A stretch of 64,000 bases of DNA from Desulfoprunum benzoelyticum (GCF_014201505.1 NZ_JACHEO010000009.1:1-64000), one strand, 5' to 3'; counted from the first letter of the stretch, positions 18,373 through 27,908 are shown. Notes: generated by a model not told the origin, from the letters alone. Made by a program: numbers and translations.

Positions 18373-19173
18373 TCACCGCAGCTGACACGTTGCAGTATCG
18401 TTGTCGCCGACTTGGTACACAGTTTCTTTTATACGTGCGGCGATGAAGGCCACCGTCGCCGGGTGGCGGCCGAGCCCCCGATCGATGCATTCGACTTCGA
18501 GGCCGGCCCGTTCCAGGCGGGTGCGCCACGAGTGGGGACCGCTGCCGATGACATCGCGGTGGAAGTGCATGCCGGCGACGAACAGCAGCGGGAGCAGGCA
18601 GACCCTGTTCCACCCCTCGGCGACGATCTCACCGGGGACGGCCGTCGAGTCCGGATTGTTGTCGATCACCCCGACGTAGATCCGGCGGCCGAACCGCTGC
18701 CGGAAGATCGTTTCGATGGCGTGGTAGGCAACCCAGATCGGGTGGCTGGTGCCATGGCCGACGAGGAGGATGGCCTGCTCCTGCCGCTTGTCGATCAAGG
18801 TTGCCAGGGCCTCGGCCAGGCCATGATAATCCTGCGGGGTGGTGAGCAGCGGCAAGGCGACGTGGCAGGGGAGCGGCGATTGTCGGCACTGGCGCCGGAG
18901 CTGATGAAACTCATGGCCGGGCAGCAGTTGCAGGGGCTGGACAATGGCCTTGCCGTACCCTTGCGCCGCCAGATCCGTCAGCACCTCCAGGGGCGAATGC
19001 CAGATCGGCCCGGTGGCATTCGCCGCCCTGTCCCTGATCACTCGTGCAGTGCGGGCCCAGAAGACCGGGGTATCCGCAAGATGGCGGCGTATCTCCCGGT
19101 CGATCGTGTCGTAGGTGGCGGCGGCCTCGGTTGAGACGGTCCCGAAGGCGGCGAGGACGAGCGGTATCTTCAT
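18373..19173 (-). CDS. cbiK: Sirohydrochlorin cobaltochelatase, anaerobic CbiK type
   Basis: 266 residues with the CbiK hallmarks: LAAFGTV start, the metal-binding histidine in LVGHGTSHP near residue 145, and the second histidine region GMHFHRDVIG near 208. The enzyme inserts Co2+ into sirohydrochlorin (or Fe2+ for siroheme) in the anaerobic B12 route. No signal peptide is seen, so this is the cytoplasmic form; a periplasmic variant exists in Desulfovibrio. No other cobalamin gene is adjacent and I see no B12 riboswitch box upstream. Confidence 0.92.
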   Translation of the reverse strand: MKIPLVLAAFGTVSTEAAATYDTIDREIRRHLADTPVFWARTARVIRDRAANATGPIWHSPLEVLTDLAAQGYGKAIVQPLQLLPGHEFHQLRRQCRQSPLPCHVALPLLTTPQDYHGLAEALATLIDKRQEQAILLVGHGTSHPIWVAYHAIETIFRQRFGRRIYVGVIDNNPDSTAVPGEIVAEGWNRVCLLPLLFVAGMHFHRDVIGSGPHSWRTRLERAGLEVECIDRGLGRHPATVAFIAARIKETVYQVGDNDTATCQLR

Positions 19174-19366
19174 CGTGGGCAGGACATGGTCAATGGAGTC
19201 GCGTACACTCCGGGTGAAATGACGGAAAATGGCTGATCTTTCTGTTCTTTACCGGAAACCGTCGAAAAGGTCCAGCGGCAGCGGAATATCTTTGCAACCG
19301 AAGAGCAGGCGAATGGCGTACGAAAGAAGTTTAGAAAAAAATTATTTACTAAAATAGGGGTGGCTA

Positions 19367-19395
19367 TTGACATCGCCAATTAACTACGATAGACA
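19367..19395 (+). promoter_or_regulatory. Possible sigma70 promoter of the porin gene
   Basis: A perfect TTGACA at 19367-19372 in an A/T-rich stretch is followed 17 bases later by TAGACA (19390-19395), a weak -10. It would give a leader of about 145 bases before the porin ATG. The -35 is good, the -10 is poor, so this is only a candidate. Together with the 19174-19543 gap, nothing else is recognised here. Confidence 0.35.
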
Positions 19396-19543
19396 ATATG
19401 AACAGAGTAAAAATATTTGTACCGTGAAGGGGTGTACGGATATGGCCGACGAGCCAATACCGGGGCACAGGAAAGGGGAGGCAGTGTGTTTCGGCTGTTG
19501 TTCATGCTGCGATCAACAACAACATGAAGAAGGAGGGCGGAGG

Positions 19544-21055
19544 ATGTTGAAAAAATTTTCTGTTTTGGCACTGGCGGGACTTCTCGCGGTTCCGGCGATG
19601 GCAATGGCCAGTGCCGGCCCGAATGCCGCAGACCTGGAAAAAAAGGTCGAAGAGTTGAGCAAGCAGCTCGACGAGCTGAAGGCCGCATTGGATGCTCAGC
19701 GAGAGGTCAGCGATAAGCTGACAGACAGTGTCGAGGATATGGACGAACGCTCAGCCGACTGGGATCTCGCCGCCCGAATCAAGTTCTTCGGCGATTTTCG
19801 TACCCGCCTCGACTACTATTCGGCCGATACGGTTTTCGGCAGGGATCTGGATAACGACACGATCTGGACCAATCGTTTCCGGCTCAACATGCGGGTCCAC
19901 GCCACCGAAAATGTCGAGTTCAAGGGGCGCCTGGCGATGTACAAGACCTGGGGCAACCAGTCCGCCTTCACCGACGACTCCGGGGCGATGTGGCCGGTGT
20001 TCGACGGCAATGTCACCCGGACTCCGGCCGAGAACAGCGCCCTCTATGTCGACCGCGCCTATCTCAACTGGAACAATATCGCCGGTCAGCCGATGTGGCT
20101 TTCGGTCGGTCGCCGGCCGACTACCGATGGCCAGCCGGCACAGGAACGGATGGGGGTTGACGGTGATGCCACCCCGATGGCCTTCATGGACTGGCCCTTC
20201 GATGGTCTGACCCTTGGCTATGCCTGGACCTGGGGACCTGAGGCAATGGGCGACAGCCGGATGCGTTTCTGTTATGGCCGCGGCTTCGAGGCCGGCCTGC
20301 AGGACGAGGATAAGATTGTCGGCTCGATCGATGACATGGATTTCGCCGGTATCAGCTGGGATGTCATGAAGAAGGATGAAATGATTGCCTACCTGCAGGT
20401 ATTCAATGCCTTCAACGTCATCAACTATCCGAATTTCCAGGATCCGATCATCGATTCCATGTTCGGCGAGATGTCAGGCATGGGAGCCAGGAAGAACCTT
20501 GGCGACATCCTCCATACCTCTGCCATTTTCCATAACAAAACCGCAAATGTACATTACTTCCTCGCCGGCGGCTGGTCGCAGACCAACCCCGATGCCGACG
20601 GTATGTTCAACGACTACGCCGCGATGGCCGCAGGGATGGCCGGCCCCAACACCGACGACGAAAACGGCTACAGCATCTATGCCGGCATGCGGTATGACAT
20701 GGACAACATCGGCCTGAAACTCGGCGCCGAGTTCAACTACGGTTCGGAGAACTGGCTGGCGATGTCGCCGGGCCACGACGAGATCTACCAGTCGAAGCTG
20801 GCGACCCGGGGCCAGGTCTACGAGGTCTACGGTCTTTACGATCTGCCGACCGGCGAGTTCATCTCCAAATACGCCAAGACCTTCATCCGTTTTGGCTACC
20901 AGCACTACGAGTATGACTACTCCGGTTCGGGCGACTGGAACATGGCCGCCTATGACCTGAGCGATGCCGGCGACCGGATGAAGATGGGGATGATGGGGCT
21001 CGACCCGGTCGAGAATGCCGATCAGATCTACCTGACCTTCGAGGCCTTCTTCTAA
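19544..21055 (+). CDS. Outer-membrane beta-barrel porin, DUF3373-like
   Basis: 503 residues with a signal peptide (MLKKFSVLALAGLLAVPAMAMA, cut near 23), then a short coiled coil (about 30-60, LEKKVEELSKQLDELKAAL) and a long barrel of alternating aromatic strands ending in a C-terminal phenylalanine (LTFEAFF), the outer-membrane sorting signal. Segments such as FRTRLDYY, LSVGRRPT and a GLKLGAEFNYGSENW stretch resemble DUF3373 porins of Desulfuromonadia/Desulfobulbia. The ATG at 19544 follows AAGGAGG; the open frame back to 19367 holds a Cys-rich stretch but has no signal logic and runs through the promoter. A strong terminator follows. Confidence 0.88.
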   Translation: MLKKFSVLALAGLLAVPAMAMASAGPNAADLEKKVEELSKQLDELKAALDAQREVSDKLTDSVEDMDERSADWDLAARIKFFGDFRTRLDYYSADTVFGRDLDNDTIWTNRFRLNMRVHATENVEFKGRLAMYKTWGNQSAFTDDSGAMWPVFDGNVTRTPAENSALYVDRAYLNWNNIAGQPMWLSVGRRPTTDGQPAQERMGVDGDATPMAFMDWPFDGLTLGYAWTWGPEAMGDSRMRFCYGRGFEAGLQDEDKIVGSIDDMDFAGISWDVMKKDEMIAYLQVFNAFNVINYPNFQDPIIDSMFGEMSGMGARKNLGDILHTSAIFHNKTANVHYFLAGGWSQTNPDADGMFNDYAAMAAGMAGPNTDDENGYSIYAGMRYDMDNIGLKLGAEFNYGSENWLAMSPGHDEIYQSKLATRGQVYEVYGLYDLPTGEFISKYAKTFIRFGYQHYEYDYSGSGDWNMAAYDLSDAGDRMKMGMMGLDPVENADQIYLTFEAFF

Positions 21056-21087
21056 ACCGCAGCGGTTACAAGGTCGCACCAACAGCC

Positions 21088-21127
21088 AAGGGAATGCCTT
21101 CTTCGGGAGGTGTTCCCTTTTCTTTTT
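21088..21127 (+). terminator. Rho-independent terminator of the porin gene
   Basis: Stem AAGGGAATGCCT / AGGTGTTCCCTT (21088-21099 with 21108-21119, two G-U pairs) with a TCTTCGGG loop, followed by TTCTTTTT. It lies about 30 bases after the porin stop. Confidence 0.85.
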
Positions 21128-21237
21128 AGCCATCTACACTCTTGTCGCCGCTCCGTTCAGTCTGCTATACTTTCTACCCCGGATCTGCTGAGAAAACGGT
21201 TCCAGCGATCCTTTCCCTTCTTTTGGCGGAGCAGTAG

Positions 21238-22011
21238 ATGGACCATCTGGCACCACGGCAGCACTGTCGCAGTTTCAGCCCGCACCATGCCGGCACCTGT
21301 CGCTACGCCATGTTCGACCGATATGGCGGGGTCAGTGGCGCGCCGTTTTCCTGTCTCAACGGCAGTTACGGGGTGGGTGACGAGAGAACCGCGGTGGCGG
21401 CCAACCGGGCCAGGATCAAGGCAGCCCTGAACTTGCGGCATCTCGTTTCCGCCCGCCAGGTCCACGGTGCTGCCATCCATTGTCTCGACAGCCGGCCGAC
21501 CGCCGATCTCGAGGTCGATGGCGTCGACGCCCTGGTCACCGACCTGGCGGAGGTCGGGCTCATGGTCCAGCATGCCGATTGCCAGGCAGTGCTGCTGTTC
21601 GACCCGCAGCGCCGGGTGATCGGCGCGGTCCACAGCGGCTGGCGCGGCAGTGTCCTTGATATTCTGGGCAAGACCGTCGGGCTGATCGTCTCCCGCTATC
21701 GTTCACGGGCCGAGGATCTGCTGGCGGTCGTCAGTCCCTCGCTTGGGCCCTGCTGCAGCGAATTCGTCAATCACCGTCGCGAGTTGCCGCCGCATTTCCA
21801 GAGATTCCGGACGGGCGACAACCATTTCGATTTCTGGCGGATATCGCGGGAACAGCTCGTCGCCGCCGGCCTCAAGCCGGGCTCGATCACGGTTGCCGGG
21901 ATCTGTACCTCCTGCAGCCGCGATTATTTTTCCTACCGCCGGGCCTGTCGGGAGGGAAACGGGGTGACGGGGCGGAACTGTTCAGTGGTGGTTCTGGGCA
22001 AGGGGGCATGA
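21238..22011 (+). CDS. pgeF: YfiH/PgeF (DUF152) multicopper-fold purine nucleoside phosphorylase
   Basis: 257 residues of the laccase-domain family. Zinc ligands are visible in order: ARQVHG near 78, MVQHADCQAVLL near 106-115 and GAVHSGWRG near 127-135, then SLGPCC. The family acts on purine nucleosides and was linked in E. coli to editing of peptidoglycan precursors. The start ATG is at 21238; no strong SD is seen upstream. It is convergent with the endonuclease-fold gene with a 34-base gap. Confidence 0.88.
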   Translation: MDHLAPRQHCRSFSPHHAGTCRYAMFDRYGGVSGAPFSCLNGSYGVGDERTAVAANRARIKAALNLRHLVSARQVHGAAIHCLDSRPTADLEVDGVDALVTDLAEVGLMVQHADCQAVLLFDPQRRVIGAVHSGWRGSVLDILGKTVGLIVSRYRSRAEDLLAVVSPSLGPCCSEFVNHRRELPPHFQRFRTGDNHFDFWRISREQLVAAGLKPGSITVAGICTSCSRDYFSYRRACREGNGVTGRNCSVVVLGKGA

Positions 22012-22045
22012 CGAGCGACCGGCAACAGGTGGTTATGACCCTTCA

Positions 22046-22840
22046 TCAGTGCAGCTGCTTCACCAGCCGTATGCCCTGGTCGTCACCGGCAACGGCAAGC
22101 GGGGACGACAGGCAGGAGAAATCGCAGACCAGCGGGGCATGATCGGAAAGCTGGATATCGGGAATGAAAAAACTGTCGATTCTGATACCGTGCGAGTGCA
22201 GGACGAAGTCGATCTGACGGTGCGGCGCATGGCTCGGGTGGGAGGGGGCGTTGACGACATTGGCATTTTCGAGTCCGGTCGCGGCCAGGAACAGCTTGAG
22301 TTCCTTGTCGCCCCAGAAGGTATTGAAATCGCCGGCGACGATGACTTCCTTGTCGGTATCGTGGATGAGGCTGTACAGTTGACCGAGCTGGTTCTGGCGA
22401 TGGCGGTATTTCAGGGAGAGATGAACGACGAAGATCACGACCTGCTGAAGTTCGGCCTTGATGATCAGACGTTTGACTCCCTGGGAGAAGTAATGAAAAC
22501 TGGTGTCGATAATTTCGGTCCGGCTCAGCAGGGCGTTGGACTGTTCGCGGATGATCGGCACCCTGTGGACCAGGGAACTGCCGCTGTACTTGGTTTCAAC
22601 GACAAAATGGTAACCGAGATCATTGGCGATCTGTGCCGCCTGGCAGGTGTTGCTCGAGCGGTATGATCCGGAATCGACCTCGACCAGGCCGATGATGTCG
22701 GGATCGATCAAGCGGATGAAATGGATGATCCGCTGCAGGTTGGCGGCAGTCTTTTTGAAGAACCCGGCATAGGGGAGCGGCAGATGGAACCCCTTCTTGT
22801 GGCCGGTCGCGTAGCGGATGTTGTATAGGAGCAAGCGCAT
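22046..22840 (-). CDS. Endonuclease/exonuclease/phosphatase-fold protein
   Basis: 264 residues with the EEP fold signature: LLYNIRYATG at the start, the catalytic glutamate in DIIGLVEVD near 56, IVAGDFNTFWGD near 170, and the closing DHAPLVCDF near 237. There is no signal peptide. Members cleave phosphodiesters in nucleic acids or lipids; the substrate here is not predictable. Divergent from hemC. Confidence 0.88.
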   Translation of the reverse strand: MRLLLYNIRYATGHKKGFHLPLPYAGFFKKTAANLQRIIHFIRLIDPDIIGLVEVDSGSYRSSNTCQAAQIANDLGYHFVVETKYSGSSLVHRVPIIREQSNALLSRTEIIDTSFHYFSQGVKRLIIKAELQQVVIFVVHLSLKYRHRQNQLGQLYSLIHDTDKEVIVAGDFNTFWGDKELKLFLAATGLENANVVNAPSHPSHAPHRQIDFVLHSHGIRIDSFFIPDIQLSDHAPLVCDFSCLSSPLAVAGDDQGIRLVKQLH

Positions 22841-23006
22841 GCTTCATGTTACCTGATAGGGGGAGTTCCGGCAATGAAACCGGGGCCGGATCGGTGAACT
22901 GATCGGCGCTGTCATGGCCAGCCGCGCAGGCGGTCGGGCCTATGGGATCTCCGCCCATCGGCAGGTAGACGGACCAACGATAACTTTGCAGAGGAAGAAT
23001 AGAGTA

Positions 23007-23963
23007 ATGATAGTCATTGGATCACGAAAGAGCAAATTGGCGATGTGGCAGACGGAGATGGTGGCCGAGGCCCTCAACGCCGCCGGCATGGAAACCACGA
23101 TCAAGGCCATGGAGACGATGGGGGACAAGGTTCTCGACACCTCCATCGCCAAGATCGGCAGCAAGGGAGTCTTCACCCAGGAACTGGAAGAGCAGCTGGC
23201 CAGCGGTGTCACCGATATTGCCGTTCACAGCGCCAAGGACATGCAGTCGCAACTGCCGGAGGAGTTTGCGCTGATCGCCTTCACCCGTCGGGAACAGGTC
23301 AACGATGTCCTGCTCAGTGACAACCAATCGCTCGATATCGACGACCGGTCGAAAAAGATCCGCATCGGCACCTCGTCGGTGCGGCGGCGGGCTCTGCTCC
23401 GGTATTACTATCCCCATGTCGAGACGGTGGAGATGCGGGGCAACCTCCAGACCCGCATCCGCAAGATGCGGGAAGGGGCCTGTGACGCCCTGATGCTGGC
23501 CTATGCCGGGGTCAAGCGGATGGGGTATGACGAATTGATCATCAAGGTCTTTCCGGTCACCCAGATCTTTCCTCCCGTTGGCCAGGGGTCGATCGCCATC
23601 GAGGCCTCGTCACGGCTGCCGGCGGACAAGGTCGAATTCATCCGTGCCTGCCTCAACGATCACGACAGCGAAGTCTGTCTTCTCGCCGAGCGGGCCTTCC
23701 TCAAGACGCTGGAAGGGGGGTGCAGCATCCCGGTATTCGCCCTGGCGACCCTCGACCAGCAGGATATCGTCCTCACCGGCGGTCTGGTCAGCCTCGACGG
23801 CAGACAGATCGTGATGATGCAGCGGCGGGGCGCAATCGGCGAGGCGGAAAGCATCGGGCTGGAGCTGGGAAAAGAAATTCTGGACAATGACGGCCGTGAA
23901 CTGCTGGCCAGGATCCGGCGGGAACAGGAGGGAGGGCCGCCGGAGCAGGTCGTGGGGCCGTAG
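23007..23963 (+). CDS. hemC: Hydroxymethylbilane synthase (porphobilinogen deaminase)
   Basis: 318 residues. Condenses four porphobilinogens to hydroxymethylbilane for heme, siroheme and B12. Typical N-terminus IGSRKSKLAMWQTEMVA, VHSAKDMQ, a conserved arginine-rich GTSSVRRRA, and the dipyrromethane-cofactor cysteine in LEGGCSIPVFA near residue 241. The ATG at 23007 follows GAGGAAG; the frame extending to 22914 is not conserved. Convergent with hypB, with a shared hairpin between them. Confidence 0.95.
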   Translation: MIVIGSRKSKLAMWQTEMVAEALNAAGMETTIKAMETMGDKVLDTSIAKIGSKGVFTQELEEQLASGVTDIAVHSAKDMQSQLPEEFALIAFTRREQVNDVLLSDNQSLDIDDRSKKIRIGTSSVRRRALLRYYYPHVETVEMRGNLQTRIRKMREGACDALMLAYAGVKRMGYDELIIKVFPVTQIFPPVGQGSIAIEASSRLPADKVEFIRACLNDHDSEVCLLAERAFLKTLEGGCSIPVFALATLDQQDIVLTGGLVSLDGRQIVMMQRRGAIGEAESIGLELGKEILDNDGRELLARIRREQEGGPPEQVVGP

Positions 23964-23973
23964 CGGGAGACAG

Positions 23974-24023
23974 CGCCCCTGCCGTGATCGTCTCGCTGCG
24001 TAATTGCGATCGGGCAGGGGGCG
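23974..24023. terminator. Hairpin between convergent hemC and hypB
   Basis: CGCCCCTGCC (23974-23983) pairs with GGCAGGGGGCG (24013-24023, one bulged G), with further GATCG/CGATC pairing inside. It fills the gap between two convergent stops, so a bidirectional terminator is likely, although a T-run is lacking. Confidence 0.5.
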
Positions 24024-24033
24024 GCGGAAAAGG

Positions 24034-24813
24034 TTATCTGGTCCCGGCTTTCATCTGCGATACGAGGTTCCGCAGGTAGCCGAGCCAGGTGTCGAAACCT
24101 TCGCCCCCCTTGGTGGCGCAGAGGTCGATGACCTGCAGCTGCGGATTGAGCTGGAGGGCCTCCCGGGTGGCTTCCGCGACCGGGAAATCGAAATACGGCA
24201 GCAGGTCGGTCTTGGTGATCAGGAAGGTATTCGAGCTGGTAAAGGCCTTCGGGTACTTGGCCGGTTTGTCCGGACCCTCCGGCACCGATACCAGTACGAC
24301 CCGTTCATGCTCGCCGAGATCGAAGGTCGCCGGACAGACCAGATTGCCGACATTTTCGATGAACAGGAGGTCGATCCGGTCGCCCCCCTGCTCCTTCTGC
24401 AGCAGGTGAAAGCCGCGATGGATCATGGCCGCGTCAAGGTGGCAGGCGCCACCGGTGGTGAGCTGGACGGCTGGAACCCCCTTGGCGCGGATGCGGTCGG
24501 CGTCGCGTTCGGTCTCGATATCCCCCTCGATGACGCCGATGCTGATCTCGCCCTTGAGGGCATCGATGGTATGCTCGAGGAGCGTGGTCTTGCCCGATCC
24601 CGGACTGCTGATCAGGTTGAGAACGACGGCGCCGGCGTCATCGAAGTGGTCCCGGTTGATCCTGGCCAGGGCATCATTGGCGGCAAAGAGGCTGGCGTGG
24701 ACGTCGACGGTCCGGCCTGGCGCCGTGCCGTGCGTATGGACAACCCCCTCGCCGTCATGGCTGTGGCTGGAGGAAAGATTTCCCGCTGAGGGGCATCCGC
24801 ATGAATCACACAT
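24034..24813 (-). CDS. hypB: Hydrogenase nickel incorporation GTPase HypB
   Basis: 259 residues. N-terminal CDSCGC metal site at residues 2-7, a brief His patch (HSHDGEGVVHTHG), then the GTPase: Walker A SSPGSGKTTLL near 69-79, the internal metal site around GGACHLDA, and the guanine motif TKTD near 199. HypB delivers Ni(II) to the large subunit with HypA. It is the last gene of the hydrogenase unit. Its usual partner hypA is not found beside it. Confidence 0.95.
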   Translation of the reverse strand: MCDSCGCPSAGNLSSSHSHDGEGVVHTHGTAPGRTVDVHASLFAANDALARINRDHFDDAGAVVLNLISSPGSGKTTLLEHTIDALKGEISIGVIEGDIETERDADRIRAKGVPAVQLTTGGACHLDAAMIHRGFHLLQKEQGGDRIDLLFIENVGNLVCPATFDLGEHERVVLVSVPEGPDKPAKYPKAFTSSNTFLITKTDLLPYFDFPVAEATREALQLNPQLQVIDLCATKGGEGFDTWLGYLRNLVSQMKAGTR

Positions 24814-24894
24814 GGTAGATCCTTATCAAAGAGTTGGAACGTGTCAGGCCGGGACCATCGGGCTGCAACCTGACGCCAGGGCGCCCGTTCACCG

Positions 24895-25404
24895 TCACCG
24901 GACCGGCACCTGTTTTCTTTTCACCTCGACACCGAGCTCGGCCAGACGTCGCAGTATCATGTTCGCGACCTCCACCACCCGTCCGGCGACAACGTCGGAC
25001 AACTCGACGCTTTCCGTCAGCTCCTTCGGGATGACGGTATAGAATTCCACCTCCTGCGGCGCGGCATCCCGCAGTTTGCAGATCTCGAGAATCTCGAGGA
25101 GCCCGAGCTGGTGGGGCGACATCCGGGTCTGGAAATTGCCGGCCTTGACATCAGCGAGGGTGTAGAAGTGGAACGACCCCGGTTCGCCGGCGGTATCGAC
25201 GACGTCGATGATCAGGACCGGGTCGCATTCCTCGAGCAAGGGGGACATGTAGATCCCGGCGGTACCGATATCGTGGATTTCGACCGTCTCCGGGAAGAGA
25301 TAGTTGTTTTCGAGGTACTGGACGGTATGAATGCCGAAGCCTTCGTCGCGGAGGATCAGGTTGCCGATGCCGAAGATGCCGATTTTTTTCGTCAGAGTTG
25401 TCAT
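24895..25404 (-). CDS. hyaD: [NiFe]-hydrogenase maturation endopeptidase (HyaD/HybD/HupD family)
   Basis: 169 residues. Conserved GIFGIGNLILRDEGFG at the start (metal-binding Glu/Asp), an IIDVVDTAG segment near 60 and the histidine in MSPHQLG near 92 fit the protease that removes the C-terminal tail of the large subunit after Ni insertion. The ATG at 25404 gives the family-like MTTLTKKIGIFG; a GTG at 25431, three bases after the hypE stop, would add nine residues. Its target would be the hyaB product encoded upstream. Confidence 0.9.
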   Translation of the reverse strand: MTTLTKKIGIFGIGNLILRDEGFGIHTVQYLENNYLFPETVEIHDIGTAGIYMSPLLEECDPVLIIDVVDTAGEPGSFHFYTLADVKAGNFQTRMSPHQLGLLEILEICKLRDAAPQEVEFYTVIPKELTESVELSDVVAGRVVEVANMILRRLAELGVEVKRKQVPVR

Positions 25405-25434
25405 GGTCGTTTGTGGTTGAGTGGTGATCACCGG

Positions 25435-26448
25435 CTAGCAGATGCGCGGCAGCGGCTCGCCATGCAACGGGGTCACCATCCGCATGCCGCCGAGAGGGGT
25501 GGTGATGACGACCCGGCCGGCCTTGCCGCCCACCATCCGGCCGATAATCGCCGCCTCGGCGCCTTCGTCCGTTTCCCGCATGATCCTGAGGGCGGTTTCG
25601 GCCTGGTCGGCACTGACAACGGCCAGCAGTTTGCCTTCGTTGGCGAGGTAGAGCGGTTCCAGGCCCAGCAGTTCGCAGGCGGCCCGCACCTGGGGGCGGA
25701 CCGGTAGGAACTCTTCCCGCAGCTCGACCCCGAGCCCGCTGTTGGCGGCGATCTCGTTGAGCGTGGTGGCGACGCCGCCGCGGGTGGGATCGCGCAGGGT
25801 GCGGACGCCGCCCGGCAGCCCTTCAAGGAGGCGCTGCACCAGGCGGTGCAGGGGCCTGGTGTCGCTCTCGAGCCGGCCCTGCATCGAGATCCCGGCCCGG
25901 CGGGTCATGATGGTGATGCCGTGGTCACCCATGGTGCCGGAGAGGAGGATGACGTCACCTTCCCGGGCGTTTTTCGAGGAGATGTCGATGCCGTCGGCAA
26001 GGACGCCGATCCCCGAGGTGTTGATGAAAATCTTGTCGCCCTTGCCGCGCGGCACGACCTTGGTATCGCCGGTCACCACCGGGACGCCGCTGTCGCGGCA
26101 GCAGGCGGCGATGGAGACGACGATCCGCTCGAGGTCATCGAGCGCCATCCCCTCTTCGAGGATGAGGCCGAGGCTGAGACACAGCGGTTGGGCCCCGCGC
26201 ATCGCCAGGTCGTTGATGGTGCCATGGACGGCCAGCATGCCGATATCGCCGCCGGGGAAGAAGATCGGGTCGACGACGTAGCTGTCGGTCGTGAAGGCCA
26301 GCCGGCCGGCAGGCCGTTCCAGCACCGCACTGTCCTCGAGGCCGCGGAGGGTGGGGTTGTCCAGGTGTTTGACGAAGAGGCTGCTGATCAGTTCCTGGCT
26401 GGCAAGACCGCCGCTGCCGTGATCAAGGAGTATGCATTTATCGGCCAT
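25435..26448 (-). CDS. hypE: Hydrogenase maturation protein HypE (carbamoyl dehydratase)
   Basis: 337 residues of the PurM/AIRS fold. It starts HGSGGLASQELI and ends with the essential C-terminal cysteine in PRIC. HypE takes the carbamoyl group from HypF onto that cysteine and dehydrates it to thiocyanate, the source of the Fe-bound CN ligands. Conserved GDTKVVP and DPTRGGVATTLNEIA are present. It sits between hypD and the protease gene. Confidence 0.96.
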   Translation of the reverse strand: MADKCILLDHGSGGLASQELISSLFVKHLDNPTLRGLEDSAVLERPAGRLAFTTDSYVVDPIFFPGGDIGMLAVHGTINDLAMRGAQPLCLSLGLILEEGMALDDLERIVVSIAACCRDSGVPVVTGDTKVVPRGKGDKIFINTSGIGVLADGIDISSKNAREGDVILLSGTMGDHGITIMTRRAGISMQGRLESDTRPLHRLVQRLLEGLPGGVRTLRDPTRGGVATTLNEIAANSGLGVELREEFLPVRPQVRAACELLGLEPLYLANEGKLLAVVSADQAETALRIMRETDEGAEAAIIGRMVGGKAGRVVITTPLGGMRMVTPLHGEPLPRIC

Positions 26449-26542
26449 CGGGGATTGTTTCCATTGTGGTTGCCTGCCGGAAAGCGGCCCGGCTCAGGGA
26501 TGATGTTTGCCGACTCTCCGGCCGGGGACAAAACGATGTCAT

Positions 26543-27631
26543 TTACACCTCCAGGCCGTATTTATGGAAGGCGGCGCAGGTCCCTTCGCTCGAGACCATG
26601 CAGGGGCCGACCGGCGACGCGGGGGTGCAGCGGTTGCCGAACAACGGGCATTGCCGCGGATTGCTGATGCCCTTGAGGATATCGCCGCATCTGCAGCCTT
26701 TCGGTTCGTCGGCAGGCGGCAGGGTGACATGAAGTCGGACCTCGGCATCGAAATCCCGGTACTTCTCCCTGATCTTCAGGCCGCTGCCGGGGATGAGGCC
26801 GAGGCCGCGCCATTGGGTGTCGCAGGGCTCGAAGATCTCCGCGACCATTTGTTGCGCCCGGGTGTTGCCCTCCCAGGAGACGGCCCGGGCATAGGCATTC
26901 TCGACCCTCGCCTCGCCGGCGCCGATCTGCTGGGCCAGCATGATCAGGCTGGTGAGGAGATCGGTGGTTTCGAAACCGGCTACGACGCAGGCGATATGAT
27001 ATTTTTCTGCAAACGGGATATAGGCCCCGGCGCCGATAATGGCCGAGACATGGCCGGGACAGAGCAGGCCGTTGAGCTGCAGCTCCGGGTCCTCGAGCAG
27101 GACCGTCAGTGCCGGCGGCACGGTTTTTTGGGTTGCAAATACGGCGAAATTCGAAATATTCCGGTTTCTGGCGGCGAGGATGGTGGCGGCGATCGTCGGC
27201 GTCGTAGTTTCAAAACCGACGCCGAGAAAAACCACGAGGTCCTGGGGGTGTCTTGCGGCCAGGTCCAGGGCGTCGATCGGTGAGTAGACGATATCGACCT
27301 TCGCCCCGCGCGAACTGGCGTTGGCCAGGGAGCCGCGGCTGCCTGGGACCCGGAACAGGTCGCCGAAGATCGCCACCCGCACTCCGGGCCGGTCGGCCAT
27401 GGCGATAAAGGCATCCATGTGCGATGCCGAGGTGACGCAGACCGGGCAGCCCGGCCCGGAGATCAGCTCGAGCCCGTCCGGGAGAATGCTCCTGATGCCG
27501 TTGCGGAAGATCGCCATGGTGTGGGAACCGCAGACTTCCATGATCCGCATCGGCCGGGTGACAACCTTCCGCAACTCGGCAACGAGGGCCCTGGCGCTGG
27601 CGCCGTCGCGGTATTCATCATAGTATTTCAT
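26543..27631 (-). CDS. hypD: Hydrogenase Fe(CN)2CO assembly protein HypD
   Basis: 362 residues with the four family signatures: EVCGSHTMA near 34-42, SGPGCPVCVT near 60-70, GFETTTPTIAA near 150, and a C-terminal [4Fe-4S] cysteine set (GCRCGDILKG, CPLFGNRC, GPCMVSSEGTCAA). HypD scaffolds Fe(CN)2CO with HypC. It lies 13 bases after hypC and 94 bases before hypE. Confidence 0.96.
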   Translation of the reverse strand: MKYYDEYRDGASARALVAELRKVVTRPMRIMEVCGSHTMAIFRNGIRSILPDGLELISGPGCPVCVTSASHMDAFIAMADRPGVRVAIFGDLFRVPGSRGSLANASSRGAKVDIVYSPIDALDLAARHPQDLVVFLGVGFETTTPTIAATILAARNRNISNFAVFATQKTVPPALTVLLEDPELQLNGLLCPGHVSAIIGAGAYIPFAEKYHIACVVAGFETTDLLTSLIMLAQQIGAGEARVENAYARAVSWEGNTRAQQMVAEIFEPCDTQWRGLGLIPGSGLKIREKYRDFDAEVRLHVTLPPADEPKGCRCGDILKGISNPRQCPLFGNRCTPASPVGPCMVSSEGTCAAFHKYGLEV

Positions 27632-27644
27632 CCCTGGGGCCTGA

Positions 27645-27908
27645 TCACGACAGCAGCTCTTCCGGCATCTGCGCCGCCAGTTCCTTCAGCAGGCTGAGAT
27701 TTTTCAGGGCCTCGGCCTCGATCAGCGAGTGAATGGCGAAACCGGCATGGACGATGACATAATCGCCGACGCTCGGCCAGTGATCGACGACATCGAGCCG
27801 GACCTCCCTGCTGATGCCGTCGGCATCGACAATGGCGATCTGGCTGGTGGTAAAATCCTCCGGGCTCCCGTGAACCTCAGTCACTCTCATGGGAATCGCG
27901 AGACACAT
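27645..27908 (-). CDS. hypC: Hydrogenase maturation chaperone HypC
   Basis: 87 residues, starting MCLAIP with the essential Cys2 exposed after Met removal, then the OB-like core with DVVDHWPSVGDYVIVHAGFAIH. HypC binds the immature large subunit and HypD and carries the Fe(CN)2CO group. It overlaps the 3' end of hypF by 32 bases, which implies coupled translation; GGAGGTTTGCAGC precedes its ATG inside hypF. Confidence 0.96.
   Translation of the reverse strand: MCLAIPMRVTEVHGSPEDFTTSQIAIVDADGISREVRLDVVDHWPSVGDYVIVHAGFAIHSLIEAEALKNLSLLKELAAQMPEELLS

Noticed and set aside
19174..19366. A cobalamin riboswitch near cbiK
   Set aside because: No B12-box wording was found on either strand.
19367..19543. 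Start of the porin at 19367, including a Cys-rich stretch
   Set aside because: The best SD and the signal peptide both place the start at 19544, and the earlier part overlaps a promoter-like TTGACA.
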